This document shows, piece by piece, positions 17,495 through 25,839 of a stretch of DNA of 64,000 bases. The stretch lies in contig JAHFBF010000004.1 of NCBI GenBank assembly GCA_023250195.1, positions 69,675-133,674 of the forward strand. Reading direction: 5' to 3'. Source of the DNA: Candidatus Melainabacteria bacterium. Lineage in GTDB: Bacteria; Cyanobacteriota; Vampirovibrionia; 2-02-FULL-35-15. The notes under the pieces were generated by a model, which saw only the letters and a program-made list of their open reading frames with translations, was not told the origin of the DNA and made no database searches. Numbering within the stretch: position 1 is the first letter of the stretch; each line of letters begins with the position of its first letter. The position numbers were made by a program, and so were the translations under genes.

Positions 17495-19405
17495 ATGTCT
17501 ATAGACGTAAAAGATTCAACTTCAAAAGCATACCCACCGCCATATCCTGGCCAGAATGGAAATGGTGGAAAGACAAATCTTTCTGCTGAAGAAACATTTA
17601 AAGAAACAAGAAAGAAATTTACTGTTGTTGGCGGAAGTATTGCCGGGGTTTCAGGAATTGGAATTCTTCTTGGAGCATTAAAGTATGGAAAAACTTTTCC
17701 AGCTAAATGTCTAGAAGTTATTGGTGATGGTTTTGGTTCTATTGCAGCAGTTCTTACACCAGCTTCCATAATTGGAAATGAAGTTAAAAATTACTATTCA
17801 CTAAAAGAAGGAAAAAACGGAAGCAATGGTAAAGGCAAAGAAGAAAATCATATATTTGATGATTGGAGAGAAGGCTTATATCGCACATGCAGCTTAGGTT
17901 TTACCCCTTTTATATTTGAACCATTTATAAACCCTGAAAAATTTGGGAAATCAATCTTTCATAAGATTGCAACTGTAGCTAATATACCGAATCTGCTTTT
18001 TAGTGGTTATGCCTGGGGGGCAGGAAATTTTCAAGCTCTTCTTGCCTGGAGTTTAAGGAAAAAAGAACAGATTCAAGCTCGTAACGTAAGGGGGAGTGAA
18101 TCTGCTGAAGTCCATAATAAAAGAGCTGAAGAATATAACAGGCTTTACCAAGGCTGTAAGAGAATGGCAGTTATAGGAAGTATTGCCAATCCTACACTTC
18201 AAGGGTTACGACAATGGGCAGATTCAATGAATTTTATGTTTGGTGATATGTCAGCTGGTGAATTTTTTGAAAGACCTTGTCTTGGTATTAGTAGGCTGGT
18301 CAGTTTGGGTGTTGGCTTACCTGAATTATTTGCAAAAGGGGTTGATTCAGTGGTAAGAGTCTGCAAAGAAAGAGAAAATTTAAAGCCGGCATTGCCACAG
18401 TTTGCAGGAAAAGGGATTGATAATTTTGCTAATTGGCTTGAGCCAAGAGTATCTGATACTAACCACCCATTAAGTTCTATCAGGCACTATGCAGAAATTT
18501 TATTTCATACATTAAGTCCGCTTTCTATGTTTGCACTGTTTGCACCACTATTAGATGAGCCATATCAAAATGAAGAGATTCAAGCACGTGGTGGACTACC
18601 TGCATTCCTGGATAAAGTAATCGGAAGATACGGAAAAATTCTTATGGTTGTGTTTAACGGATTATATGTAACACTGGGAAGATTACCTCAGACATTTATT
18701 GAATGTGCTTATTTTGGCAAAAAATTAGTAACAGGCAAAAAAGCAACGGTAGAAGAAATGGAAGCTTACAAAAAGAAAATTTGTAACTCAGGTGTTGTAA
18801 CTTCTATTTCTGATGTTGCAAAGAACTGTATAAATTACCTTGTCCCTGATTGGTATGTGAAAGATTCTGACGGTAGTCTAACCTATAACTATGAAAATGA
18901 AAATGAACATGGCTATTTAACCTATAATCAAATTCAAGCTAAGTACAGTTTTGAGCAGGCACAGGAATATTTTAAAGAGACATTTACTAAAGATAAAGAG
19001 GATGTAATAGTTAGATACTGTTTGGATTATGTGGTAAGAGATGCCAAACAAGGTAAACATGATCTTTCATCAGGTGATTTAGCTGACATTGAAAAATTAA
19101 TTAGAGATAAAGTTAATTACAAAATTAACCCGGAATTAAAACTAAAAAGAAAAGTAAAGCTTCCGTTTATTGGTTCTGAATTTTTAGCTACTTATATCTT
19201 CAAACTGTTTGATCTGAAAACAATGTTTGAATCTATAGACTTTAAATCAAGCCACCATGACATGACTACTGCATACGATAATCTTGAAAGGAAAATATCA
19301 TTTGATGAGCAGGAAGGAAATATAGTATTTGCAAAATGTACTGTAAGCGGTCTTAGAAACACTTTAAACCGTGCTGCTGATGTCTGGCACAATATGGCAG
19401 CTTAG
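17495..19405 (+). CDS. Unknown 636-residue protein, probably membrane associated
   Basis: I do not recognise this protein. The N-terminus is polar with PPPYPGQNGNGG. A hydrophobic segment lies near residues 45-62 (VVGGSIAGVSGIGILLGALK), another near 160-180 (IATVANIPNLLFSGYAWGAG), and several moderately hydrophobic stretches follow, one around 345-365 (LFHTLSPLSMFALFAPLL). The last 200 residues are charged and helical. No cysteine motif or nucleotide-binding loop is apparent. AAGGTCGG stands before the ATG. It converges with the DsbA-like gene with a 1-base gap. A lineage-specific envelope or internal-membrane protein is a guess. Confidence 0.6.
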   Translation: MSIDVKDSTSKAYPPPYPGQNGNGGKTNLSAEETFKETRKKFTVVGGSIAGVSGIGILLGALKYGKTFPAKCLEVIGDGFGSIAAVLTPASIIGNEVKNYYSLKEGKNGSNGKGKEENHIFDDWREGLYRTCSLGFTPFIFEPFINPEKFGKSIFHKIATVANIPNLLFSGYAWGAGNFQALLAWSLRKKEQIQARNVRGSESAEVHNKRAEEYNRLYQGCKRMAVIGSIANPTLQGLRQWADSMNFMFGDMSAGEFFERPCLGISRLVSLGVGLPELFAKGVDSVVRVCKERENLKPALPQFAGKGIDNFANWLEPRVSDTNHPLSSIRHYAEILFHTLSPLSMFALFAPLLDEPYQNEEIQARGGLPAFLDKVIGRYGKILMVVFNGLYVTLGRLPQTFIECAYFGKKLVTGKKATVEEMEAYKKKICNSGVVTSISDVAKNCINYLVPDWYVKDSDGSLTYNYENENEHGYLTYNQIQAKYSFEQAQEYFKETFTKDKEDVIVRYCLDYVVRDAKQGKHDLSSGDLADIEKLIRDKVNYKINPELKLKRKVKLPFIGSEFLATYIFKLFDLKTMFESIDFKSSHHDMTTAYDNLERKISFDEQEGNIVFAKCTVSGLRNTLNRAADVWHNMAA

Positions 19406-19406
19406 T

Positions 19407-20108
19407 TTAACCAGCTCCCAGAGCAGTAATAACTTTTTCAAAGTGTTCCTGCGGATAAGCACCTAAAACCTTTACGCCATTGACTGAAAATCCTGGTGTC
19501 CCATTAAACCCAAGTGAGTTTGCCTGAGTAGCATCTGCTTTAACCTGGGCTTCAACTTCAGGACTATTTCTATCTGCATTAAACTTTTGCATATTTAAGC
19601 CAAGCTCTTTTGCAATCTGAACATACAGCGCTTCGCCGATCTCTCCCTGTTTTTCAAAAAGTTTGTCATGGAATTCATAAAACTTTCCCTGTTTTCCTGC
19701 AGCTACAGCAGCTTTTGCGGCAGGCATTGCTTCTGGATGAAATGGAAGTGGTAAGTTTTTATAAACATACATTAAATTGTCGCCATATTTTTGTTTAAGT
19801 CCATGAAGAGTATCTGCACCCCGTTTTGAAAATGGGCACTGGAAGTCACTAAACACAACAATCATTATCTTTGCATTTTTATTTCCAAATACAGGGGTGT
19901 CACCCAGATCCACGTTGACTTTATCTGCAAGTTGTTGTTTAAATTTTTCTTCCTCACTTGGCTGAGCCTGTGGTGGTGGTGGTGGTGGGACTTTGGCTGC
20001 ATCAGCCAAAGTAGGGCCTTTCTTTGACCCATTAGCTAAAAGATTTAAGACTAACACTGCAACTAAAGTTATGATGAGTAACTTTTTTGTTTCATTTCCC
20101 ATTTCCAT
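19407..20108 (-). CDS. DsbA/thioredoxin-fold protein with a CPFS active site
   Basis: I place the start at the ATG at 20108, because CGGAG stands 10 bases before it; an upstream TTG at 20150 would add 14 residues. The result is a 233-residue protein with one N-terminal membrane anchor (KLLIITLVAVLVLNLLA), a proline run, and a thioredoxin-fold domain of the DsbA/Thioredoxin_4 type. The active site reads FSDFQCPFSKRGAD: CxxS instead of CxxC. The cis-proline loop is NGTPGFSVNG. Relatives with CxxC oxidise or isomerise periplasmic disulfides. A single cysteine would suit glutathione-type or isomerase chemistry, or a mainly structural role. The domain faces the periplasm. Confidence 0.85.
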   Translation of the reverse strand: MEMGNETKKLLIITLVAVLVLNLLANGSKKGPTLADAAKVPPPPPPQAQPSEEEKFKQQLADKVNVDLGDTPVFGNKNAKIMIVVFSDFQCPFSKRGADTLHGLKQKYGDNLMYVYKNLPLPFHPEAMPAAKAAVAAGKQGKFYEFHDKLFEKQGEIGEALYVQIAKELGLNMQKFNADRNSPEVEAQVKADATQANSLGFNGTPGFSVNGVKVLGAYPQEHFEKVITALGAG

Positions 20109-20440
20109 ATAAATCACTTCTCCGGTTATTTGTTTTTTAGCTTCAGACAATCTAAAGCTTTTTTTGATCGATACTTTTTACAGAATCGGATTTGTCTGCT
20201 TAAGATGAAATAAACCCATTAAACTGTAAAACGAAACTGTTCTGGTATACAAGACTATTTTAGGTGAAAAATGTTCTTTTTGCATAACGTATAGACTTTC
20301 TGTTACCATGCTGAGACAAGCAGTAGCTTCTGTCTGGTAATTTTTTCCCTTAAGCAGATTTGTTGGGTAAATCGGATAAATCCTTTATATGTAAATGCGC
20401 AAATAGTTAAATCTCCAGGATGATAATTATCTAATTTACT
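20109..20440. other. Intergenic region between divergent genes, nothing recognised
   Basis: About 330 bases between the DsbA-like gene and the Rieske gene. I see no reading frame with family features, no tRNA and no copy of the repeat families described elsewhere. It must contain the promoters of both flanking genes. The right edge holds the -10 box of the Rieske gene. Confidence 0.5.
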
Positions 20441-20443
20441 TTA

Positions 20444-20457
20444 TGTATAATTATCCC
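20444..20457 (+). promoter_or_regulatory. Extended -10 box predicting a leaderless transcript (Rieske gene)
   Basis: TGTATAAT at 20444-20451 is followed by six bases and the ATG at 20458. The same octamer with the same spacing precedes tlyA. The longer reading frame that opens at 20443 would have its start codon inside this box, so the downstream ATG is the better start. Confidence 0.65.
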
Positions 20458-20817
20458 ATGTCTATAGAAAATACCATTAAAGTTAAAAAAGAAGAAGGTA
20501 CTGAAGCTATATATCAGTTCTTAGTCACAGTAGCTGAACTAAAAGAATCTAGTGGTCAGCTGACAAAATGGATTGATGATCATGATATTCTGCTGTATGA
20601 ATTTGAAGGTGAAATTAAAGCTATCAGTAACATCTGCCGTCACTTTGGGGGACCTGTAGGTTATCACAAAGCAAAAAAAGGTGTTTTTACTTGTCTGTGG
20701 CATAACTGGCAGTATTCATGCAAAGATGGTTCAAACCTGACTCATTGCGGATTGTCTTTAAGAAACTATGATGTAAAAGTAATTGATGAGAAAATTTATA
20801 TTAATTTATTAGGATAA
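20458..20817 (+). CDS. Rieske-type [2Fe-2S] ferredoxin-like protein
   Basis: 119 residues from the ATG at 20458. The cluster ligands are present in both boxes: NICRHFGGPVG (CxH) and FTCLWHNWQYSC (CxxH), spaced as in Rieske ferredoxins and nitrite reductase small subunits. It carries electrons, most likely to an oxygenase or reductase. The next two genes (an SRPBCC-like protein and a methyltransferase) lie 5 bases downstream and overlapping, so the three form an operon. A free Rieske protein beside an SRPBCC-like fold resembles the two halves of a ring-hydroxylating oxygenase alpha subunit encoded separately; that idea is inference only. Confidence 0.85.
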   Translation: MSIENTIKVKKEEGTEAIYQFLVTVAELKESSGQLTKWIDDHDILLYEFEGEIKAISNICRHFGGPVGYHKAKKGVFTCLWHNWQYSCKDGSNLTHCGLSLRNYDVKVIDEKIYINLLG

Positions 20818-20822
20818 CTCTT

Positions 20823-21467
20823 ATGAAAAAATTATACACTTTATCACTTACTTGTAGCAGAGAAATGGACTGCCCCAAAGAAATAGTAATGTGGAATTAC
20901 TATGACCATGAACACTTAATTGGAACACATTACAAGCTCTATGATCATGCTCGTGTAATTGCTGAAAAAGAGGACTGGGCGTTAGTTTATAGGAGTAAGA
21001 AAACTCCTTTTTTGCCATTGTGGACTGGTGGGCTTGCTCTTCAGAGGATGGAAGGCAATGTAATGAAAACAACTCATCAGGATTTAATTGGTTTTCTCCT
21101 TGAGATGGAAGTTAAATTTGATGATTTGTCAAATGAACGTTCTCGCATGACAGTAACTTATAAAATTGATGTACATCCAATCTTTAAAATCTTTGAATTC
21201 TTTTTTAAAAAAGCTTTTACTTATTGGTTTCATGCAACATGGGAAGAAGATGCTCCTATGAGATTACGCCGTTGGAAGGTTCATAAGCTTGGGTTTAAAG
21301 ATTTTTCCGGAATTGATTATATAAATAAAAAGTTACCAAAGCCAGGAAAACTAAATTATTCAAAATATGAATTTAAAGCTCCAGTTAAAAGTTTTTCCAC
21401 AATTAACACCCATGATGGAATAGAGCGTCCATTTGCTTCAAGTATTGAAATAGGCTACAACGATTGA
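20823..21467 (+). CDS. SRPBCC-like protein of unknown function
   Basis: 214 residues. The order of strands and helices, with TLSLTCSREMDCPKEIVMWN at the start, and HEHLIGTHYKLYDHARVIAE, suggests the START/SRPBCC (polyketide cyclase-like) fold used for binding hydrophobic ligands. I cannot name a family with certainty. Histidines and an acidic pair (HEHLIGTHY; WEEDAP) could bind metal, which would agree with the Rieske gene just upstream. The ATG is preceded by AGGATAA. It overlaps the next methyltransferase gene by ATGA. Possible role: substrate-binding or catalytic partner of the Rieske protein in lipid or quinone modification. Confidence 0.5.
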   Translation: MKKLYTLSLTCSREMDCPKEIVMWNYYDHEHLIGTHYKLYDHARVIAEKEDWALVYRSKKTPFLPLWTGGLALQRMEGNVMKTTHQDLIGFLLEMEVKFDDLSNERSRMTVTYKIDVHPIFKIFEFFFKKAFTYWFHATWEEDAPMRLRRWKVHKLGFKDFSGIDYINKKLPKPGKLNYSKYEFKAPVKSFSTINTHDGIERPFASSIEIGYND

Positions 21468-22360
21468 AATGCATAATTTGCAGTTCAAATAATCAAGAAT
21501 TGATGTTTAAAAATATCAAAGACCTTGAATATGAAACATATAAACCTGTTGATTATCTCATTTGCAAAAGATGTAGATTGATTTCACAGCATCCATTGCC
21601 GGAATCAGATCTTTTGCCAACTTTTTATCCTGATGAATATAGAAATTATTTACCGCAGAAAGAAAATCTTTTTTCCACGCTAAAGAAAGTTCAGTTTAAA
21701 TCACTGACCTCAAAAGTCACAAAGTACATAAATAATAAAGAAGCGAAAATTCTTGAAATCGGTTTTGGCAATGGACAACTGCTTTTATCATTGGAAGAAA
21801 ATGGCTATAGGCACTTATATGGAACAGATTTTACAGACAGAGTTTTTTCAAGTTTAAAGAATAAAGAAATTAAATTACAAATTTCAAATGTGGAAGAATC
21901 AATTCCGTTTAATGAAAAATTTGATTTGATAATAATGAATAACGTAATTGAACATTTTATAGATCCTGTGAAAGTCTTAATTAATTGCAAAAACAATTTG
22001 TCAAAAGATGGAAAAGTTCTTTTAATTACCCCAAATTCAAACGCTTTGGAGTTTTCAATCTTTAAGAATTACTGGGCAGGTTTTCATGCACCAAGACATA
22101 CATTCCTGTTCAACAATAGAAATATAAAGATGCTGGGGGATAAGCTTGGATTTTCAAAAATAGAAGTTGAGCCCATGACAGATCCAGGACAAATCTCAAT
22201 CTCTATTCAAAACATCTTCCAAAATACCACTGCTACAAAAACGAGATTACAAAACGGAATGTCATGGTATTTAACCCCGCTAAGTTTATTTTGTGCTCCG
22301 ATAGCTGTCCTTGAAAATGTAATTGGCAGAAGTACAAGTATGATGTGTATTTTAAAATAG
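21464..22360 (+). CDS. Class I SAM methyltransferase with N-terminal zinc-ribbon motif
   Basis: 298 residues. The N-terminus has paired cysteines (CIICSSNN, then CKRCRLISQHP) that form a small zinc-binding site, as in Methyltransf_23 proteins of cell-surface and sugar pathways. The SAM motif I is ILEIGFGNGQLLLSL, followed by the acidic loop YGTDFTD and motif IV NNVIEHFIDP. It should methylate a small molecule or glycan; the target is unknown. Start codon and previous stop overlap (ATGA), so it is translated together with the SRPBCC-like gene. It overlaps the tail of the converging gene by 9 bases. Confidence 0.8.
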   Translation: MKCIICSSNNQELMFKNIKDLEYETYKPVDYLICKRCRLISQHPLPESDLLPTFYPDEYRNYLPQKENLFSTLKKVQFKSLTSKVTKYINNKEAKILEIGFGNGQLLLSLEENGYRHLYGTDFTDRVFSSLKNKEIKLQISNVEESIPFNEKFDLIIMNNVIEHFIDPVKVLINCKNNLSKDGKVLLITPNSNALEFSIFKNYWAGFHAPRHTFLFNNRNIKMLGDKLGFSKIEVEPMTDPGQISISIQNIFQNTTATKTRLQNGMSWYLTPLSLFCAPIAVLENVIGRSTSMMCILK

Positions 22361-23230
22361 TTTAGATAGTAATAAGCCTATACCAAACCCAATAAGAGCA
22401 CCAATTATTACTGCAGGAAATAAAGCTAGAAGAGCAGGAACAAAACTAAGTTTACAGAAACATAGTATTCCAAAACCAATAGCTCCAATAGCAGTTGTTC
22501 CTGCTGCTACATAACCTCTAACAGGATTATCTATTACACTTTTCCCAAAATCAACCAGAAATGGACAAGTATTCCCAAGGACTAAACAGGTTTGAAATAA
22601 AGCTGGATGATCCTCGGAAAATTCTATCGCTTGTCTTGCTCCAGCAGGAAGATCACTTCTAATTGCATCTAAAAATCCAGTTTCTCTTATAAGTTCAATA
22701 TTATTAGAAATTAATAATATTTCATCTGTAGTAATATCGTTTACACCAAAATTTTCAGTAGTAATTGCTCTTACAAATAAATGTGCAAGTGAATCTGCAA
22801 GCGTTGAATCCCTGGCTCTAAGTCTTAAAAATGCTTCAAGCCTGGGGTCGTTAATATCATTTCTAATCGCATCTAACAATCCACTTTCCTGTAACAAGCC
22901 TATATTATTGACAATTAAATCTAATTCGTCTCTATTTAAATTTTGTATATTAACACGCTCTGAGGAAGTCCCTAGTCTTACAATTAAGACTGCAAGTTCA
23001 GGGTTCTCTACACTAACTCGTGCAAGTGGCAGAGTTCTAGGATCAGATACTACTTCTATAACCTGTTGAGTTGTACTTTGTACCTGTCTAAGAAAAGCTT
23101 CTGTACTGGATAAAAAGTCATCGGTGCTAGGAACAGTAGAATCGGTACTTTCAGGGGTTCTTCTCCCTGAAGATAATTGTCCTGAAACAGGCGTAGATGG
23201 AGCTTTTACAGGTTGTGGTTCCGGCGGCAT
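22352..23230 (-). CDS. Unknown protein with internal repeat and C-terminal membrane anchor
   Basis: 292 residues, not recognised. The first 40 are Pro/Ser/Thr-rich. A helical middle carries two alike units, LIVNNIGLLQESGLLDAIRN and LLISNNIELIRETGFLDAIR, about 80 residues apart. Two hydrophobic segments end the protein (VAAGTTAIGAIGFGILCFC and LLALFPAVIIGALIGFGIGL). This looks like a tail-anchored or envelope protein with repeated helical hairpins. There is no Shine-Dalgarno; the leader contains a small hairpin with arms AATCCC/GGGATT between 23241 and 23260. Confidence 0.6.
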   Translation of the reverse strand: MPPEPQPVKAPSTPVSGQLSSGRRTPESTDSTVPSTDDFLSSTEAFLRQVQSTTQQVIEVVSDPRTLPLARVSVENPELAVLIVRLGTSSERVNIQNLNRDELDLIVNNIGLLQESGLLDAIRNDINDPRLEAFLRLRARDSTLADSLAHLFVRAITTENFGVNDITTDEILLISNNIELIRETGFLDAIRSDLPAGARQAIEFSEDHPALFQTCLVLGNTCPFLVDFGKSVIDNPVRGYVAAGTTAIGAIGFGILCFCKLSFVPALLALFPAVIIGALIGFGIGLLLSKLF

Positions 23231-23352
23231 AAATTATTAAATCCCAGAATAAGGGATTCCAATATATATATAAAGAGACTCGCTATCTTAAATTTGATAG
23301 AAGCTAAATTTAATTCAATAATTATTGAACAATCTTTAAATTTCTTAATCAA

Positions 23353-24489
23353 CTAATAACCTTGAACACCTTGTTTAAGGCTTTCAGTCTCATGCAATGA
23401 AGTAATTACTTTCTCTACTTTCTGAATCAAACCGTCAATCCCATTCTTTGTCTCAGCAGAGACAAAAACAGGAGAAAAATCATTAAAGTGGTTTGCAACC
23501 TTTTTAGGATCAATTTCGGGAGCTAAGTCAACCTTGTTAAAAATATAAATTTTAGGTTTATTTGAAACTTCTAAATCTTTTAAAATATCTTCAACTACTT
23601 TTATTTTTAATTCATACAAAGAATCGCTAATATCAATTACATGCAAAAGCAAATCAGCATCAATGATTTCACTAAGAGTAGATTTAAATGCATCAATTAA
23701 ATCAGGTGGTAAGTCCTGAATAAATCCAATAGTATCTGATAGTAAAGCAATTTTCCCGGAAGATGGTAAATAAAGTTTTCCTACAGTGGTTTCCAAAGTA
23801 GCAAAAAGCTTATCTGCCACATAAACTCCCTTTTTTGTAATCGTATTTAATAAAGTACTTTTCCCGGCATTTGTATAGCCTACCAGTGAAACTGTTTTTA
23901 AATCCTTACTTCTTCTTTGATTTCTATGATTAGCCTGTACCAGGTCATAGTGTTCTAATTTTTCTTTTATTTTTTGTTCACGTCTTCTCAAGTGACGTTT
24001 CATAATCTGGAGATTTGTCTCGCCAATACCACGTGTCCCGATACCACCACCCTGACGAGTCAGTTCCAGACCCATTCCATAGATTCTTGGACCCATGTGT
24101 CTTATAGCAGCAAGTTCAATTTGCATTTTTGCTTCTACACTTTTTGCATGTTTGTCAAATATCTTTAAAATCAAATCAACCCTATCCCATACTTCTACAT
24201 CTTCTTTTTTGCAGATTTCATTCAGGTTATAATTCTGCATTGGCTTTAAAAGATTATTCACTATTAAAAGAGTTGCTTTTATTTTCTTGTTTTCCTCTAA
24301 AATCTCTTTGAGCTTGCCAGAGCCAATATATGTTTTATAATCAGGCATGCTTTTTTTCTGAATAACTTTAACTACAGCGATACCGCCATAAGTTTTAACT
24401 AAGCTTTCAAGCTCATCAAGACGCTGTAAACCCTCTTCCTTAGAGATTTCTGAAGAGATAACGTCAACTAAAATTGCTTTCTGTAGCAT
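23353..24489 (-). CDS. hflX: GTPase HflX
   Basis: 378 residues. The N-terminal HflX domain includes YIGSGKLKEI and IFDKHAKSVEAKMQIELA, then the glycine-rich linker LTRQGGGIGTRGIGETNLQI. The G domain has G1 GYTNAGKSTLLN, G2 LFATLETTVG, G3 DTIGFIQDLP, G4 NKVD and a G5-type SAE. HflX is a ribosome-splitting GTPase that rescues stalled 70S particles, mainly under heat or antibiotic stress. The gene starts 4 bases after the OsmC gene, so both are likely made from the promoter in front of OsmC. Confidence 0.95.
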   Translation of the reverse strand: MLQKAILVDVISSEISKEEGLQRLDELESLVKTYGGIAVVKVIQKKSMPDYKTYIGSGKLKEILEENKKIKATLLIVNNLLKPMQNYNLNEICKKEDVEVWDRVDLILKIFDKHAKSVEAKMQIELAAIRHMGPRIYGMGLELTRQGGGIGTRGIGETNLQIMKRHLRRREQKIKEKLEHYDLVQANHRNQRRSKDLKTVSLVGYTNAGKSTLLNTITKKGVYVADKLFATLETTVGKLYLPSSGKIALLSDTIGFIQDLPPDLIDAFKSTLSEIIDADLLLHVIDISDSLYELKIKVVEDILKDLEVSNKPKIYIFNKVDLAPEIDPKKVANHFNDFSPVFVSAETKNGIDGLIQKVEKVITSLHETESLKQGVQGY

Positions 24490-24493
24490 GAGA

Positions 24494-24901
24494 TTATGGA
24501 TAAATAAATTTAATACTTTGTACTATATCTGGGTGTAATGATTGATGAACAGGACAAGTATGTGCAACTTTTTCAAGCTTTTTCTTTTGTTCATCTGTAA
24601 GTCCTGCTGGCATACAGATTTCTAAAACTATCTTCCCGATTCTTCTTGGATTTTCAATCATATGTTTTTCAGCTCGGAAACTGGCACCTTCAAGTTTTAT
24701 GTTATCTCGCTTGGCTACTATACCCATAATTGTCATCATGCAGGAGCCAAGAGCTGCCACAAGTAAATCTGTAGGAGAGAAACGTACTCCTTTACCCTGA
24801 TTATCGGCTGGGGCATCAGTTTCAATAATTGATTGGGATGGACCGTGAGTAAGTTTTACTCTCAGATCACCTTCATATTGTCCTTTAATTTCAACGGTCA
24901 T
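24494..24901 (-). CDS. OsmC-family protein
   Basis: 135 residues from ATG at 24901; a reading frame that begins at 24928 would run through the -10 box, so I reject the longer form. The fold is recognised by FSPTDLLVAALGSCMMTIMG, with the first redox cysteine, and VAHTCPVHQSLHPDI, with the second. OsmC/Ohr proteins reduce organic or lipid hydroperoxides through this cysteine pair. The spacing and the HTCPVHQSL motif fit the YhfA-like or OsmC-general branch more than Ohr. It is followed by hflX at 4 bases. Expression seems to begin at a leaderless promoter. Confidence 0.9.
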   Translation of the reverse strand: MTVEIKGQYEGDLRVKLTHGPSQSIIETDAPADNQGKGVRFSPTDLLVAALGSCMMTIMGIVAKRDNIKLEGASFRAEKHMIENPRRIGKIVLEICMPAGLTDEQKKKLEKVAHTCPVHQSLHPDIVQSIKFIYP

Positions 24902-24913
24902 ATTAGAATTATA
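24902..24913 (-). promoter_or_regulatory. TATAAT box predicting a leaderless transcript (OsmC gene)
   Basis: On the minus strand TATAAT (24913-24908) is followed by six bases and the ATG at 24901. It should drive osmC and hflX. No good -35 hexamer is evident at 17 bases upstream. Confidence 0.65.
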
Positions 24914-24957
24914 GCGTAAAGTAGGCATTATGATTTAAAATATCTTCAGAGGAAAAG

Positions 24958-25839
24958 ATGTCATCATTCAAAGCAGCTTGGATTCAGGGAAAATCACAGG
25001 GCAATTTTAATAAAAATTTAAAATATTACTCTGAGAAAATAACAACTGCTGCAAAAAATAACATAAAATTAATTGTTCTGCCAGAACTTTTTTTATGGGA
25101 TTATTTCCCGATTACAGAAGATAAAAAGCACTTTGATAATGCAATTGAAATAAAATCAGATGCAATAAAACATTTTCAACTCCTTGCAAAGAATCTAAAA
25201 GTAGTTTTAACTCTCCCAATATTTGAGAAACGTACAGAAGGCATTTATCACAACAGTTGTTTAATTATTGAAAACAACGGAGAAATAATCGGGCATTATA
25301 GAAAGATGCATATTCCGGATGATCCGGGTTTTTATGAAAAGTATTATTTTACACCAGGAGATTTAGGATTCATAGTTACAAAAACATCTATTGGAAATAT
25401 TGGTGTTTTAATCTGCTGGGATCAGTGGTTTCCTGAAGCAGCAAGGATTACAGCTCTTAAGGGAGCTGATATTTTAATTTACCCTACTGCAATTGGCTGG
25501 GATGATAATGAGTCATGTGATGGCTTGCCACGACAAGCCCTGAATAATGAACAGGTTGAGGCATGGACTACAATAATGCGCTCTCATGCAATTGCAAATG
25601 GTATTTATGTTATGGCTGTAAACCGGATGGGACAAGAAGGACATTTAAATTTCTGGGGACATTCCTTTTTGGCAAATCCATATGGTTCTTTAGTTAAACA
25701 GGATAAAACAAATGAAATTATTTCAGATGTAGAAGTTGATTTTTCAAAGACAAAGGAATGCAGGCAAACATGGCCTTTTTTGAGAGATAGAAGAATAGAT
25801 AGTTATCAAAGTTTGTTAAAATACTCAGATGAAAACTAA
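24958..25839 (+). CDS. aguB: N-carbamoylputrescine amidase
   Basis: 293 residues, a member of the nitrilase superfamily. The catalytic triad is visible: Glu in VLPELFLWDYFP, Lys in YRKMHIPDDPGFYEK and Cys in VLICWDQWFPEAARI. The segment DDPGFYEKYYFTPGD and the tail TWPFLRDRRIDSY are usual in AguB. It hydrolyses N-carbamoylputrescine to putrescine, CO2 and ammonia. AGAGGA lies 6 bases before the ATG. Its end overlaps the start of aguA by 11 bases, so the two genes form the agmatine-to-putrescine route in one operon. Confidence 0.95.
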   Translation: MSSFKAAWIQGKSQGNFNKNLKYYSEKITTAAKNNIKLIVLPELFLWDYFPITEDKKHFDNAIEIKSDAIKHFQLLAKNLKVVLTLPIFEKRTEGIYHNSCLIIENNGEIIGHYRKMHIPDDPGFYEKYYFTPGDLGFIVTKTSIGNIGVLICWDQWFPEAARITALKGADILIYPTAIGWDDNESCDGLPRQALNNEQVEAWTTIMRSHAIANGIYVMAVNRMGQEGHLNFWGHSFLANPYGSLVKQDKTNEIISDVEVDFSKTKECRQTWPFLRDRRIDSYQSLLKYSDEN

